NCBI GenBank assembly: GCA_003635305.1
Contig: PYJE01000137.1
Location: forward strand, 1 to 35,179
Direction: 5' to 3'
DNA length: 35,179 nt
Source of the DNA: Candidatus Poribacteria bacterium
GTDB taxonomy: Bacteria > Poribacteria > WGA-4E > WGA-3G
This document shows positions 8,366 through 15,618 of this stretch, one piece after another; positions within the stretch are counted from its first letter, which is position 1; the number at the start of each line of letters is the position of its first letter. The notes beneath the pieces were generated by a model that did no database searches, was not told where the DNA came from, and saw nothing but the letters and a program-made list of their open reading frames with translations. A program made the position numbers and the translations under genes.

Positions 8366-8746
8366 GTGAACATTCAATACAACAAAAGGACTGGAAAACT
8401 AGAAATTTCATCAGAACCGGAAGAGAATACCCGCGTTCTGCTTGATGAAAGTTCTGGTAAATATGAAATCAGCACCATCCCGACACCTCCTAAAGGCGGC
8501 CGCATCCGTAAATACATCACCTTTGTGAAGGAATGGAATTGGCTCATCCTCCCGGTGATTGGGTACCTGACAGAAAAGGGCAAATCTGTCATCCCAATTG
8601 TCCCCACTGAAATAATTCAGTTCGTCTTTCCGCTCACGGTTGGAGTATCCGCTGTTATTATCTCCCGCAAGATTAAAACTGCCACAGAGAAAATTGAGCG
8701 CATTTTGGAGAAAATTGAGGCACTGGAGGCAGAAAAAAATGATTGA
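8366..8746 (+). CDS. Small membrane protein with C-terminal coiled coil
   Basis: GTG 8366 follows AGGA at 8356-8359, and this start region is conserved in the truncated copy at 7803. The open frame extends upstream to 8240 but would run through the hairpin region. The product has 126 residues. There is a polar N-terminal part with two short repeats around N-K-R-T-G-K-L-E-I-S and E-S-S-G-K-Y-E-I-S, then two hydrophobic segments (about 58-75 and 82-100), then a heptad-like helix (KIERILEKIEALEAE). I do not recognise the family. Confidence 0.6.
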   Translation: MNIQYNKRTGKLEISSEPEENTRVLLDESSGKYEISTIPTPPKGGRIRKYITFVKEWNWLILPVIGYLTEKGKSVIPIVPTEIIQFVFPLTVGVSAVIISRKIKTATEKIERILEKIEALEAEKND

Positions 8747-8771
8747 CAATCAAACCATAATTTGCTAAACT
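8743..8771 (+). promoter_or_regulatory. Promoter of the dapA-like/aroA operon
   Basis: TTGACA (8743-8748), 17 nt, TAAACT (8766-8771), 39 nt before ATG 8811. The -35 box overlaps the stop of the upstream gene. Confidence 0.7.
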
Positions 8772-8810
8772 CTAAAGCACTTAGCCAAACCGACTCAGGA
8801 GCGAGACGAA

Positions 8811-9710
8811 ATGAATATCCGCTTTGAAGGAATTTTTACGCCCACGGTAACGCCACTTGATGCAAAAGAACGCGTTGATGAACTCGGATTTACCAAGCAA
8901 CTTAACCGTCTCATCGGCAGCGGCGTTCACGGCATCTATCTCTTAGGCACCTCCGGTGAATTTACCACGCTGACTAACATGGAACGCGAACGCGCCATTG
9001 ACATTGCCGTGAAGGTGGTTAACGGCCGCGTGCCGATTGTCAGCGGAGTCATGGATACCAGCACGCAACGCGTCATCCAAAACATTGAGATTGCGCAAGA
9101 GTTCGGCGTGGATGCTGTCGCCGCAACACCAGGTTACTACTACCCCTCCACCGACGACGCAGACTTAATCGAATTCTACGAGGCTATCGCCGCCAGCACA
9201 GCCCTGCCGGTGCTGATTTACAACATCCCGTCTACTGTTAAAACGGCGATTAAACCCCAGATAGTCGCCGAACTCGCCGACCGGTGTGATAACATCATCG
9301 GCATGAAGGATAGTTCCGGCGACTGGACTAACTGCCTGAACCTCTTGGCACTGCTTGGAGACAGAGACGATTTCTCCCTCCTACTCGGTTCGCATACCGC
9401 CTTGGGGGCGGCGTTATTATTCGGTGCTGATGGCGGAGTTGTCTCCATCTCAAACGTCGCGCCGAAGCAAGCCGTCGCGCTTTACAACGCCGGGAAGGCA
9501 CGCGATATTGACGAAGTCCATCGGTTGCAAAAATGGCTGCTCCGACTCAGCAAAATTTACACCTATGGACAAGGCGTGAGCGGCATGAAGGCGTGCTTGG
9601 ACATTCTCGGAGTCTGCCAAGCGCATACGACGAGCCCGCTGCTCCCGGTGAACGATGCCGCCAAAGCAGAAATTCAGCTGCTGCTCACGGATTTGGGGAT
9701 TTCCGAATGA
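8811..9710 (+). CDS. Dihydrodipicolinate synthase family aldolase
   Basis: ATG 8811 follows AGGAGCGAG. The 299-residue length fits the DapA/NanA TIM-barrel family. Marks are the pyruvate-binding loop GTSGEF (46-51), Tyr137 in YNIP and the Schiff-base Lys166 in GMKDSSGD. Classical DapA has GTTGE and NanA usually has GSTGE; here it is GTSGE, so the loop does not settle the substrate. The product could make dihydrodipicolinate for lysine and peptidoglycan or cleave another 2-keto-3-deoxy acid. Its stop overlaps the aroA start (ATGA). Confidence 0.85.
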   Translation: MNIRFEGIFTPTVTPLDAKERVDELGFTKQLNRLIGSGVHGIYLLGTSGEFTTLTNMERERAIDIAVKVVNGRVPIVSGVMDTSTQRVIQNIEIAQEFGVDAVAATPGYYYPSTDDADLIEFYEAIAASTALPVLIYNIPSTVKTAIKPQIVAELADRCDNIIGMKDSSGDWTNCLNLLALLGDRDDFSLLLGSHTALGAALLFGADGGVVSISNVAPKQAVALYNAGKARDIDEVHRLQKWLLRLSKIYTYGQGVSGMKACLDILGVCQAHTTSPLLPVNDAAKAEIQLLLTDLGISE

Positions 9711-10978
9711 ACGAGATTCAACCCCTTCGCAAACCAGTCGATGCCACGATAGAGGTGCCGGGCTCTAAAAGTTATACCAACCGCGCGTTGTTAGTCGCCG
9801 CGCTGGCGAATGGACGCTCAACGTTAACCGGCGCGCTCTTCAGCGATGACACGCGCTACATGTGCAACGCACTGCGAAAACTCGGTGTCCAAATCGAGGC
9901 AGATGAAGCACAAGCAACTTTCCATGTCAACGGCAACGGTGGAGACATCCCAGTGGAGAGCACGCAACTCTACATCGGGAACTCTGGCACCACATCGCGC
10001 TCCCTCGTCAGTTATGTCTCGCTCGGACACGGCGAATTTGTCATTGATGGTGATGAACCGATGCGGCGCAGTCGTCCTATCTCCGATTTGTTGGACGCAC
10101 TGACACAAATCGGTGTTGCCGCGCGTTCGCAATTTGACAACGGACATCTCCCAGTCATCGTGCAGGCAAACGGCCTGAAAGGCGGAAAAACCCGACTGGA
10201 TGCCAGCAAGAGCAGTCAATTCCTCACCTCACTCCTCCTCATCGCGCCTTACGCCAAAAACGATATGGAGATTGAGGTGGTTGGCACGCTCAAAACGCCT
10301 TATATTGACATTACCACCTCTGTCATGGACGCGTTCGGCGTGACCTTCGTCAATAACACGTATCGGCGTTTCCGCATCGCAGGGCAGCAGTCGTATCAAC
10401 CTCGCGAGTATCAGATTGAGCCGGATGCCTCCAGTGCCTCCTATTTTTTCGCCGCCGCTGCACTTACCGGTGGGCGCGTCAAGGTGAAACATTTGCATCT
10501 CAATTCGGTGCAAGGCGATGTCCAATTCGTGCGCGTCTTGGAAGAGATGGGATGTCAGGTGAACGCCGCTGCCGATGGCATCGAAGTCATCGGACCGGAA
10601 CGTTTGCACGGGGTTGACGTGGATATGAACGCACTCTCCGATACTGCGCTGACCTTGGCGGCCATTGCACCCTTCGCCGATAGCAAAACCGTTATCCGAA
10701 ACATTGAACATACCCGCTGGCAGGAGACAGACCGGATTCATGCGATGGTGACAGAGTTGCGCAAGTTAGGTGTGTCGGTGGTAGAGCATCGCGACGGCGT
10801 AGAGATTATGCCTGCGCCTATTGTTCCCGCAGCGATTGATACCTACCGCGATCATCGCGTAGCGATGGCATTCTCGCTCATCGGTTTGAGAGTCCCTGGG
10901 ATTCAAATTTGCGCCCCGGGTTGCGTGAGTAAGACGTTTCCGCATTTTTTTAGGGTGTTGCAGGGGTTGTATGCTTAA
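9707..10978 (+). CDS. aroA: 3-phosphoshikimate 1-carboxyvinyltransferase (EPSP synthase)
   Basis: ATG 9707 overlaps the dapA-like stop by 4 bp, indicating translational coupling. The 423-residue length is usual for the family. It joins shikimate-3-phosphate and PEP in aromatic amino acid synthesis. Marks are PGSKSYTNRALL (the Lys that binds S3P and PEP, residue 20), GNSGTTSRSL (about 89-98) in place of the usual GNAGTAMR, DGDEPMRRSRP, KSSQFLTSLL, and the late TYRDHRVAMAFSL. The GNSGTT-S-R version, with Ser where Met is common, is a variant of the PEP-binding loop and could alter glyphosate response. That is inference. Confidence 0.93.
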   Translation: MNEIQPLRKPVDATIEVPGSKSYTNRALLVAALANGRSTLTGALFSDDTRYMCNALRKLGVQIEADEAQATFHVNGNGGDIPVESTQLYIGNSGTTSRSLVSYVSLGHGEFVIDGDEPMRRSRPISDLLDALTQIGVAARSQFDNGHLPVIVQANGLKGGKTRLDASKSSQFLTSLLLIAPYAKNDMEIEVVGTLKTPYIDITTSVMDAFGVTFVNNTYRRFRIAGQQSYQPREYQIEPDASSASYFFAAAALTGGRVKVKHLHLNSVQGDVQFVRVLEEMGCQVNAAADGIEVIGPERLHGVDVDMNALSDTALTLAAIAPFADSKTVIRNIEHTRWQETDRIHAMVTELRKLGVSVVEHRDGVEIMPAPIVPAAIDTYRDHRVAMAFSLIGLRVPGIQICAPGCVSKTFPHFFRVLQGLYA

Positions 10979-11133
10979 CCGCGTTAATTGTCTGAAGCAG
11001 GATGGACAAGATTTTAAGGATTTGCAGGATTATGAGGTTTCGAGATATTGAAACGTTTCTTTAGGTCCGCTAGGGCTTTAATGTGCAAAGCATGGGTAAA
11101 AGAACCATGTTTCTTGCACGTTCATCAAAAAAT

Positions 11134-11162
11134 TTGACATTCCTAACACTTTCGTGTATAAT
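11134..11162 (+). promoter_or_regulatory. Perfect sigma-70 promoter facing CRISPR array 1
   Basis: TTGACA (11134-11139), exactly 17 nt, TATAAT (11157-11162). It is the strongest promoter match in the window, about 170 nt before the first repeat. Confidence 0.75.
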
Positions 11163-11295
11163 TAAGGAATAAGGATGCGCGGACATTCAGTTACCTGCTT
11201 CGTATTGCCTTTGCGGTGTCCGGTTATCGCGACGCTGCGCTCATGCACCGATGGTATGAGAAAACTGGATAGTGTCCCTATAGGTTGAATTTAAT

Positions 11296-11324
11296 TTGCA
11301 ATAAAGAAAAAAGGGTGGTATACT
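11296..11324 (+). promoter_or_regulatory. Array-proximal promoter of CRISPR array 1
   Basis: TTGCAA (11296-11301), 17 nt ending GTGG, TATACT (11319-11324). The predicted start, about 11331, lies inside the degenerate first repeat. The sequence AATTTAATTTGCA before it also precedes the tRNA-Ala promoter. Confidence 0.65.
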
Positions 11325-11328
11325 TAAT

Positions 11329-12699
11329 ATAGTTGCTGAGGCATGGTAAAGTTGCAACCCGTACCGCGCTGCCTGCGATGATAAGGGGGGAATTGAGTTT
11401 CCGCTTTGGCATGGTAAAGTTGCAACTTTGTGGAGCTGGGAGGTTGCAACGGATACGTGGACGCGTTTCCGCTTTGGCATGGTAAAGTTGCAACTTGAAA
11501 AGTTTCGCAAGCGCATCCATTGACGGCGGTTCGTTTCCGCTTTGGCATGGTAAAGTTGCAACGGGAGGTGGAATGCTAATGAAGATTCTGATAGGGTGCT
11601 GTTTCCGCTTTGGCATGGTAAAGTTGCAACTCAAAGAGTTCGTCAACTACCCGGTCATTCAGGATAATGTTTCCGCTTTGGCATGGTAAAGTTGCAACCT
11701 GAGGTTGCAGCGTCAGGGATTCGGTTTCAGGATTGTTTCCGCTTTGGCATGGTAAAGTTGCAACCGCAGTCGCGTGCGTCAGATTGCTGACGAATTAGAA
11801 GCGTTTCCGCTTTGGCATGGTAAAGTTGCAACTGCCATATCGTTCTTCTAAATCGACTTGTACATCGTGGTTTCCGCTTTGGCATGGTAAAGTTGCAACA
11901 AACGGCATCCTTAACACCATCGAACAAGATAACGGCGTTTCCGCTTTGGCATGGTAAAGTTGCAACCTATTTCAGATAGAAGTTGCAAATCCGAGGCAAT
12001 AGAGTTTCCGCTTTGGCATGGTAAAGTTGCAACGGCATGTTGCGCCCGCTCGTCGCCATCTGAATCCACGTTTCCGCTTTGGCATGGTAAAGTTGCAACG
12101 CGAAAACATCGCCTCTATTTTGTGAGGGTTCACCGGAGTTTCCGCTTTGGCATGGTAAAGTTGCAACGATACGTCCGAGACAGGTTGACTTCCCGGAGTT
12201 GCGGTTTCCGCTTTGGCATGGTAAAGTTGCAACCAAGTCTAACCCACCCCGCCAAATATGCGAGGACAAGTTTCCGCTTTGGCATGGTAAAGTTGCAACT
12301 GACATACTCCGCGCCGGCTGGCACGTCACTCACTGGTTTCCGCTTTGGCATGGTAAAGTTGCAACAGAGTGATTTCTATGCATTTGCGACTGCGTTCTAT
12401 GGTTTCCGCTTTGGCATGGTAAAGTTGCAACCAGACAGGCTCGCGCGAAAGAAAACCGAACTCGCGGTTTCCGCTTTGGCATGGTAAAGTTGCAACCAAC
12501 CCGAAAAAAGAGTTCGATCACTTCATGGATGTCGTTTCCGCTTTGGCATGGTAAAGTTGCAACGCGTTTGGTGAATGGAAACTATTCCGACGACGCTCTT
12601 GTTTCCGCTTTGGCATGGTAAAGTTGCAACCAGGATTTGCCCGACAGCGTCGTCGATTGTCGGATTAAGGTTTCCGCTTTGGCATGGTAAAGTTGCAAC
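11329..12699 (+). CRISPR. CRISPR array 1: 21 repeats of 30 bp, 20 spacers
   Basis: Repeats begin GTTTCCGCTTTG and end GCATGGTAAAGTTGCAAC. They start at 11329 (degenerate), 11397, 11465, 11533, 11601, 11669, 11735, 11803, 11870, 11937, 12004, 12070, 12138, 12204, 12270, 12336, 12402, 12467, 12534, 12601 and 12670. Repeats 2-21 appear identical. Spacers are 35-39 nt and all different. The first repeat keeps only its 3' 18 nt. Spacer length and the unique spacers rule out a simple tandem repeat. The array points into an omega/tracr-like RNA region and then iscB, with no cas1 or cas2 nearby. Confidence 0.97.
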
Positions 12700-13080
12700 G
12701 CTGGGTTTCGAGCCAAGTGCCGCAGTGCCTGAGCGTTAAGGACTTGCAGTCGACCTCTAGTGCCGCAAAAAAGGCGGTAGGTTGACTGCAAAGTTGCAAT
12801 AAAGCCATGTTATCTCCGCTTTCGCGGAGCAGGGATTTGGGTAAATGCCTTCTTTCCTGAATTAATCGGAATCTAGCTTACGTTTTCATTAACTACGTTA
12901 TCTCTGTTATCACACCTCCAGATACGCGTCGTAGGACGTAGATACGCCCCGCAGGGCGTAGGGCCAGTCTGGAGCAATGTGGGGGCACTGTAAAAGTCTC
13001 TTGCAAAGGTGAGGCGGTCAACCCTGAAGTAAGCAGAGATAACATTAGCGAGGCTCACATTACCACCGAAAGGTGAGGAC
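12700..13080 (+). ncRNA. Omega-RNA/tracrRNA-like region of locus 1
   Basis: In order: a 12-nt variable stretch; a block shared with locus 2 (GCCAAGTG at 12712, TGCCTGAGCGTTAAGGAC from 12726); a hairpin closed by TTGCAGTC (12744-12751) and GACTGCAA (12784-12791); and an anti-repeat, GTTGCAATAAAGCCATG (12793-12809). Then come a CTCCGC-TTTC-GCGGAG hairpin (12814-12829) and a long-range stem GTTATCTCTG (12897-12906) with CAGAGATAAC (13034-13043). The latter encloses CTCCAGA/TCTGGAG and TACGCCC/GGGCGTA hairpins. IscB proteins use an omega-RNA encoded just upstream of their gene, which fits. The RNA ends are unknown; the region may make one or two RNAs. Confidence 0.85.
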
Positions 13081-13084
13081 ATTT

Positions 13085-14743
13085 ATGTCAAAAGTAGCCG
13101 TTTTAGATACGAACAAGAATGTGTTGGAACCGTGTCATCCTGCAGTCGCGCGGCGTTTACTGAAACGTGGTGAAGCCGCGGTTTTGAAACGGTATCCATT
13201 CACGATTATTTTGCAAAAGGCGGTGCCTGCCGATGAGATTGTCACCCAGGCCTATACGCTGAGTGTGGATCCGGGTTCCAAGGTGACAGGGCTCGCCATC
13301 ACAACGGAAGATGCCGAGATAGTGTATGCGGCGGAACTCCACCATCGTGGCGCGCAGGTTAAGAAAGCGTTGTCTGACAGAGCGGGCTTTCGCCGCGGTC
13401 GGCGTACCCGGAATTTGCGGTATCGCCCCGCGCGTTGGGCAAACCGCGCGCGAAAAGTGCCTGTGCTGACTGACGCGGGTTGGACGTATCAACGCGCCGC
13501 AAAAGAGGAAGGTAACGATGCGAGTAAAACGCAGAATACCTTCAATCGCGTTTCATGGTCCCAATTTCGGGATAAGCGGTATCGGTGGGAACGTCTACCC
13601 CCGACAAAGACAAACCGACGACAAAAGCAACGCTGGAAGCGCGTCCGCGTCGAACATCAGAAGCGCGCAGATAACGGTTGGGTTGCGCCAAGTCTCATGT
13701 CCCGCGTCTTCAACTTGGAGACATGGACGCGGCGGTTATGCGCTGTCTATCCGATAACGCGACTTGCGATTGAAACCGTGAAGTTTGATTTGCAGTTGAT
13801 GGAGGACCCCGACATTCACGGTATCCAGTACCAACAGGGCACATTGCATGGGCGTGAAATCCGTGAATACCTATTGGAACTCACGAAGCGCAAATGTGCG
13901 TACTGCGGAAAGAACAAGGTTCGCCTTGAGGTTGAACACATTATTCCCAAAGCGCGCGGGGGTTCAAGTCGCCCGGACAATCTCACGATGGCGTGTCGCC
14001 CGTGTAATGAAAAGAAGGGTAACCTCGTCGGTGAGGCGTTGGCGGCGAAGTGTGGGGAAGACTTCGCGAAGAAGGTTGAAGCCGCTAAACGGAAGTCCAC
14101 AAAGCGGTTAACGGATGCCACCGCAGTTAACACGATTCGGTGGAAGATTTACGAGACGCTGGAGGCAACCGGACTGGATGTCCGTCCCGGCACCGGCGGG
14201 AAGACGGCTTATCACCGAAACCTTGCAGGCTTACCGAAAACGCACTACTACGATGCCGCCTCGGTTGCTTGCATTCCGAAACACCCAGCACAGCTAAGTG
14301 TTCAGGTGATTCAGGCTATCGGCTACGGCCGACGTGATAACATCGGCAAGAAGTTTTCAATGAAGGCACCCGGCTTCGTGTTACCTTCTGAGAAACGCGC
14401 GGCGAGTGCAGGCTTCCGCAAGTTTAGCCATGTTGAACTTACGAAAGCCAATGGCACGAAATGGCGCGGCGTTCTCAACTGCTTTGATAAAACCCCCAAA
14501 GGCAAGCCGCGCAAAGTCCGTGTAAAATACTTCGCACCCGATGTGAAAGACCCGAGGAAGTCTGGACATACTGGCGAATTACGATTACTCCAACACCGTG
14601 ATGGGTATAGCTACGGCAACCTTGTTGCAAACATGGAGTTCCGTGAACCGAAAACGCCTGCGCCTGAGACAGCCCAGCCCTGCACGGATACGGGCGATGC
14701 TATGATGGGCGCGCAATTAGATTTTTTATCTCATTTGCTGTAG
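13085..14743 (+). CDS. iscB: IscB1: RRXRR/RuvC/HNH RNA-guided nuclease, CRISPR-associated
   Basis: ATG 13085 follows GGTGAGG; an in-frame GTG at 13073 overlaps that site. The product has 552 residues. Domains: an N-terminal PLMP-like segment (VLEPCHPAVARRLL, 13-26, and YPFTIIL); RuvC-I DPGSK with Asp62; an Arg-rich bridge helix (101-125); an insertion of about 70 residues (126-197); RuvC-II with Glu230; an HNH domain (271-313) with zinc-type cysteines 271, 274, 304 and 307 plus His285 and Asn299; and RuvC-III with His387 and Asp390. A C-terminal domain from about residue 440 probably contacts target or RNA. All catalytic residues are present. IscBs are the ancestors of Cas9 and cut DNA guided by omega-RNA. 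Here the gene follows a CRISPR array and an anti-repeat-bearing RNA. The 3' end overlaps the convergent DUF5131 gene by 18 bp. Confidence 0.95.
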   Translation: MSKVAVLDTNKNVLEPCHPAVARRLLKRGEAAVLKRYPFTIILQKAVPADEIVTQAYTLSVDPGSKVTGLAITTEDAEIVYAAELHHRGAQVKKALSDRAGFRRGRRTRNLRYRPARWANRARKVPVLTDAGWTYQRAAKEEGNDASKTQNTFNRVSWSQFRDKRYRWERLPPTKTNRRQKQRWKRVRVEHQKRADNGWVAPSLMSRVFNLETWTRRLCAVYPITRLAIETVKFDLQLMEDPDIHGIQYQQGTLHGREIREYLLELTKRKCAYCGKNKVRLEVEHIIPKARGGSSRPDNLTMACRPCNEKKGNLVGEALAAKCGEDFAKKVEAAKRKSTKRLTDATAVNTIRWKIYETLEATGLDVRPGTGGKTAYHRNLAGLPKTHYYDAASVACIPKHPAQLSVQVIQAIGYGRRDNIGKKFSMKAPGFVLPSEKRAASAGFRKFSHVELTKANGTKWRGVLNCFDKTPKGKPRKVRVKYFAPDVKDPRKSGHTGELRLLQHRDGYSYGNLVANMEFREPKTPAPETAQPCTDTGDAMMGAQLDFLSHLL

Positions 14744-15487
14744 GGACGTGTGCGGCATCTCATCATAAAACCGCCCATCCAATTCGCGCCCCGTTTTCGA
14801 TTTGCGCACGCCACCCCACTGCTTAAAGAAAAACGGCACATCCGCCTCGGCACACCGGTCTCGGATGTCGATAACCCATTTTTTATCCATCGGACGCGCG
14901 CCCGGGCCGGATTCTCCACCAACGATAACCCAGTCTATCCCGCTTAATTCCAAATCCGGAAGCGGCCCGATGAGCGGCTCAAGCGAGAGGAATTTGATTT
15001 GCGCATCGGTTTGACGTAACGCGTCTATCCGGTCCATGACCTGCTCATCTTCCACGCTCACTCCCATCCAGACGTTCGGCGGCCACGGCAACTCTGAATT
15101 GTATTCTAATAGCCGTTCGGCGCGTTTTGTCAAGAGCTGGAACTGATGCCAATTCGCTTTCTCCATGATGGCGAAAAGTTCTTGAATCGTTGATAGTTCA
15201 ATCTTTTCATGAAAAAGGTCGCTCATCGAATTGACGAAAATTCGGCGCGGTTTTCTCCATTTCAGGGGTGCCTCAAACACTTCTCGAACAACCCTGACTT
15301 CCTGCGTCCAGCGAGGACCGGCTTTGGTATTCTTCGCCAGGCCCTCATAAGCCATGCCATCGTCAGAAAAGCGTGCTGCTATCCGTTCGGCATAACAGAA
15401 GCGGCATCCTTCCGAGACGCGCGTGCATCCGCGCACGGGGTTCCAGGTGGATTCGGTCCACTCGATTTTTGAGGATTGGGCTGCCAT
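14726..15487 (-). CDS. DUF5131 (phage Gp37/Gp68-like) protein
   Basis: ATG 15487 follows AAGAGG. Longer upstream frames run through a REP element and are artefacts. The product has 253 residues. It opens with SKIEWTESTWNPVRGCTRVSEGCRFCYAERIA, a Cys-x6-Cys-x2-Cys cluster typical of DUF5131 and reminiscent of radical-SAM iron-sulfur sites. IFVNSMSDLFHE, WMGVSVEDEQV, LSLEPLIGP and WVIVGGESGPGARP follow. Homologues occur in phages and, in some defence-like pairs, next to three-Cys-motif partner genes; no such partner is here. The function is unresolved. Confidence 0.85.
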   Translation of the reverse strand: MAAQSSKIEWTESTWNPVRGCTRVSEGCRFCYAERIAARFSDDGMAYEGLAKNTKAGPRWTQEVRVVREVFEAPLKWRKPRRIFVNSMSDLFHEKIELSTIQELFAIMEKANWHQFQLLTKRAERLLEYNSELPWPPNVWMGVSVEDEQVMDRIDALRQTDAQIKFLSLEPLIGPLPDLELSGIDWVIVGGESGPGARPMDKKWVIDIRDRCAEADVPFFFKQWGGVRKSKTGRELDGRFYDEMPHTSLQQMR

Positions 15488-15528
15488 TGGGTTACCTCTT
15501 ATATGAAGACAGACGCAGGTGCCCTCCA

Positions 15529-15590
15529 CCGGTAGGCGCGGTTTGCAACCGCGCACGCGTGAGATGGCGCGCTGACAAAGCACGCCTACT
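15529..15590. repeat. REP-like palindromes upstream of DUF5131
   Basis: GGTAGGCGCGGTTTGCAACC followed by GCGC, then an inverted, weaker copy (AAAGCACGCCTAC). Same family as at 4279. Confidence 0.8.
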
Positions 15591-15618
15591 GGGTTCGTGC
15601 TGCGTCCATCCTGTCCTT

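Larger units (their letters stand above)
10979..11328 (+). other. Intergenic leader region upstream of CRISPR array 1
   Basis: I see no convincing gene here. It contains a hairpin at 11083-11119 (GTGCAA and CATGG arms), a consensus promoter at 11134-11162, and a second promoter at 11296-11324 that abuts the array. A 37-codon frame at 11175-11288 is noted but not called. Confidence 0.5.

Noticed and set aside
11083-11119. Hairpin with AAGCATGGGTAAAAG resembling the CRISPR repeat
   Set aside because: Only the CATGG and TAAA words match and the order of flanking bases differs; probably coincidence or an aroA terminator without a T-tract.
11175-11288. 37-codon frame (MRGHSVTCFVLPLRCPVIAT...) after the consensus promoter at 11134
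   Set aside because: Its ribosome site would be at the very start of the transcript and no family is recognisable. It may be a leader peptide, but the support is too weak to call it.
11241-12521. Many open frames across CRISPR array 1 on both strands
   Set aside because: They are translations of the 30-bp repeat and change with the spacers; no ribosome sites support them.
11329-12699. Array 1 as a simple satellite repeat
   Set aside because: Twenty unique spacers of 35-39 nt between identical repeats, plus a matching anti-repeat, indicate a true CRISPR array.
13073-14743. IscB1 as a Cas9 or a TnpB
   Set aside because: The N-terminal RRXRR/PLMP segment, short length and the HNH placed between RuvC-II and RuvC-III fit IscB. 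TnpB lacks HNH, and Cas9 would have a recognition lobe of hundreds of residues.
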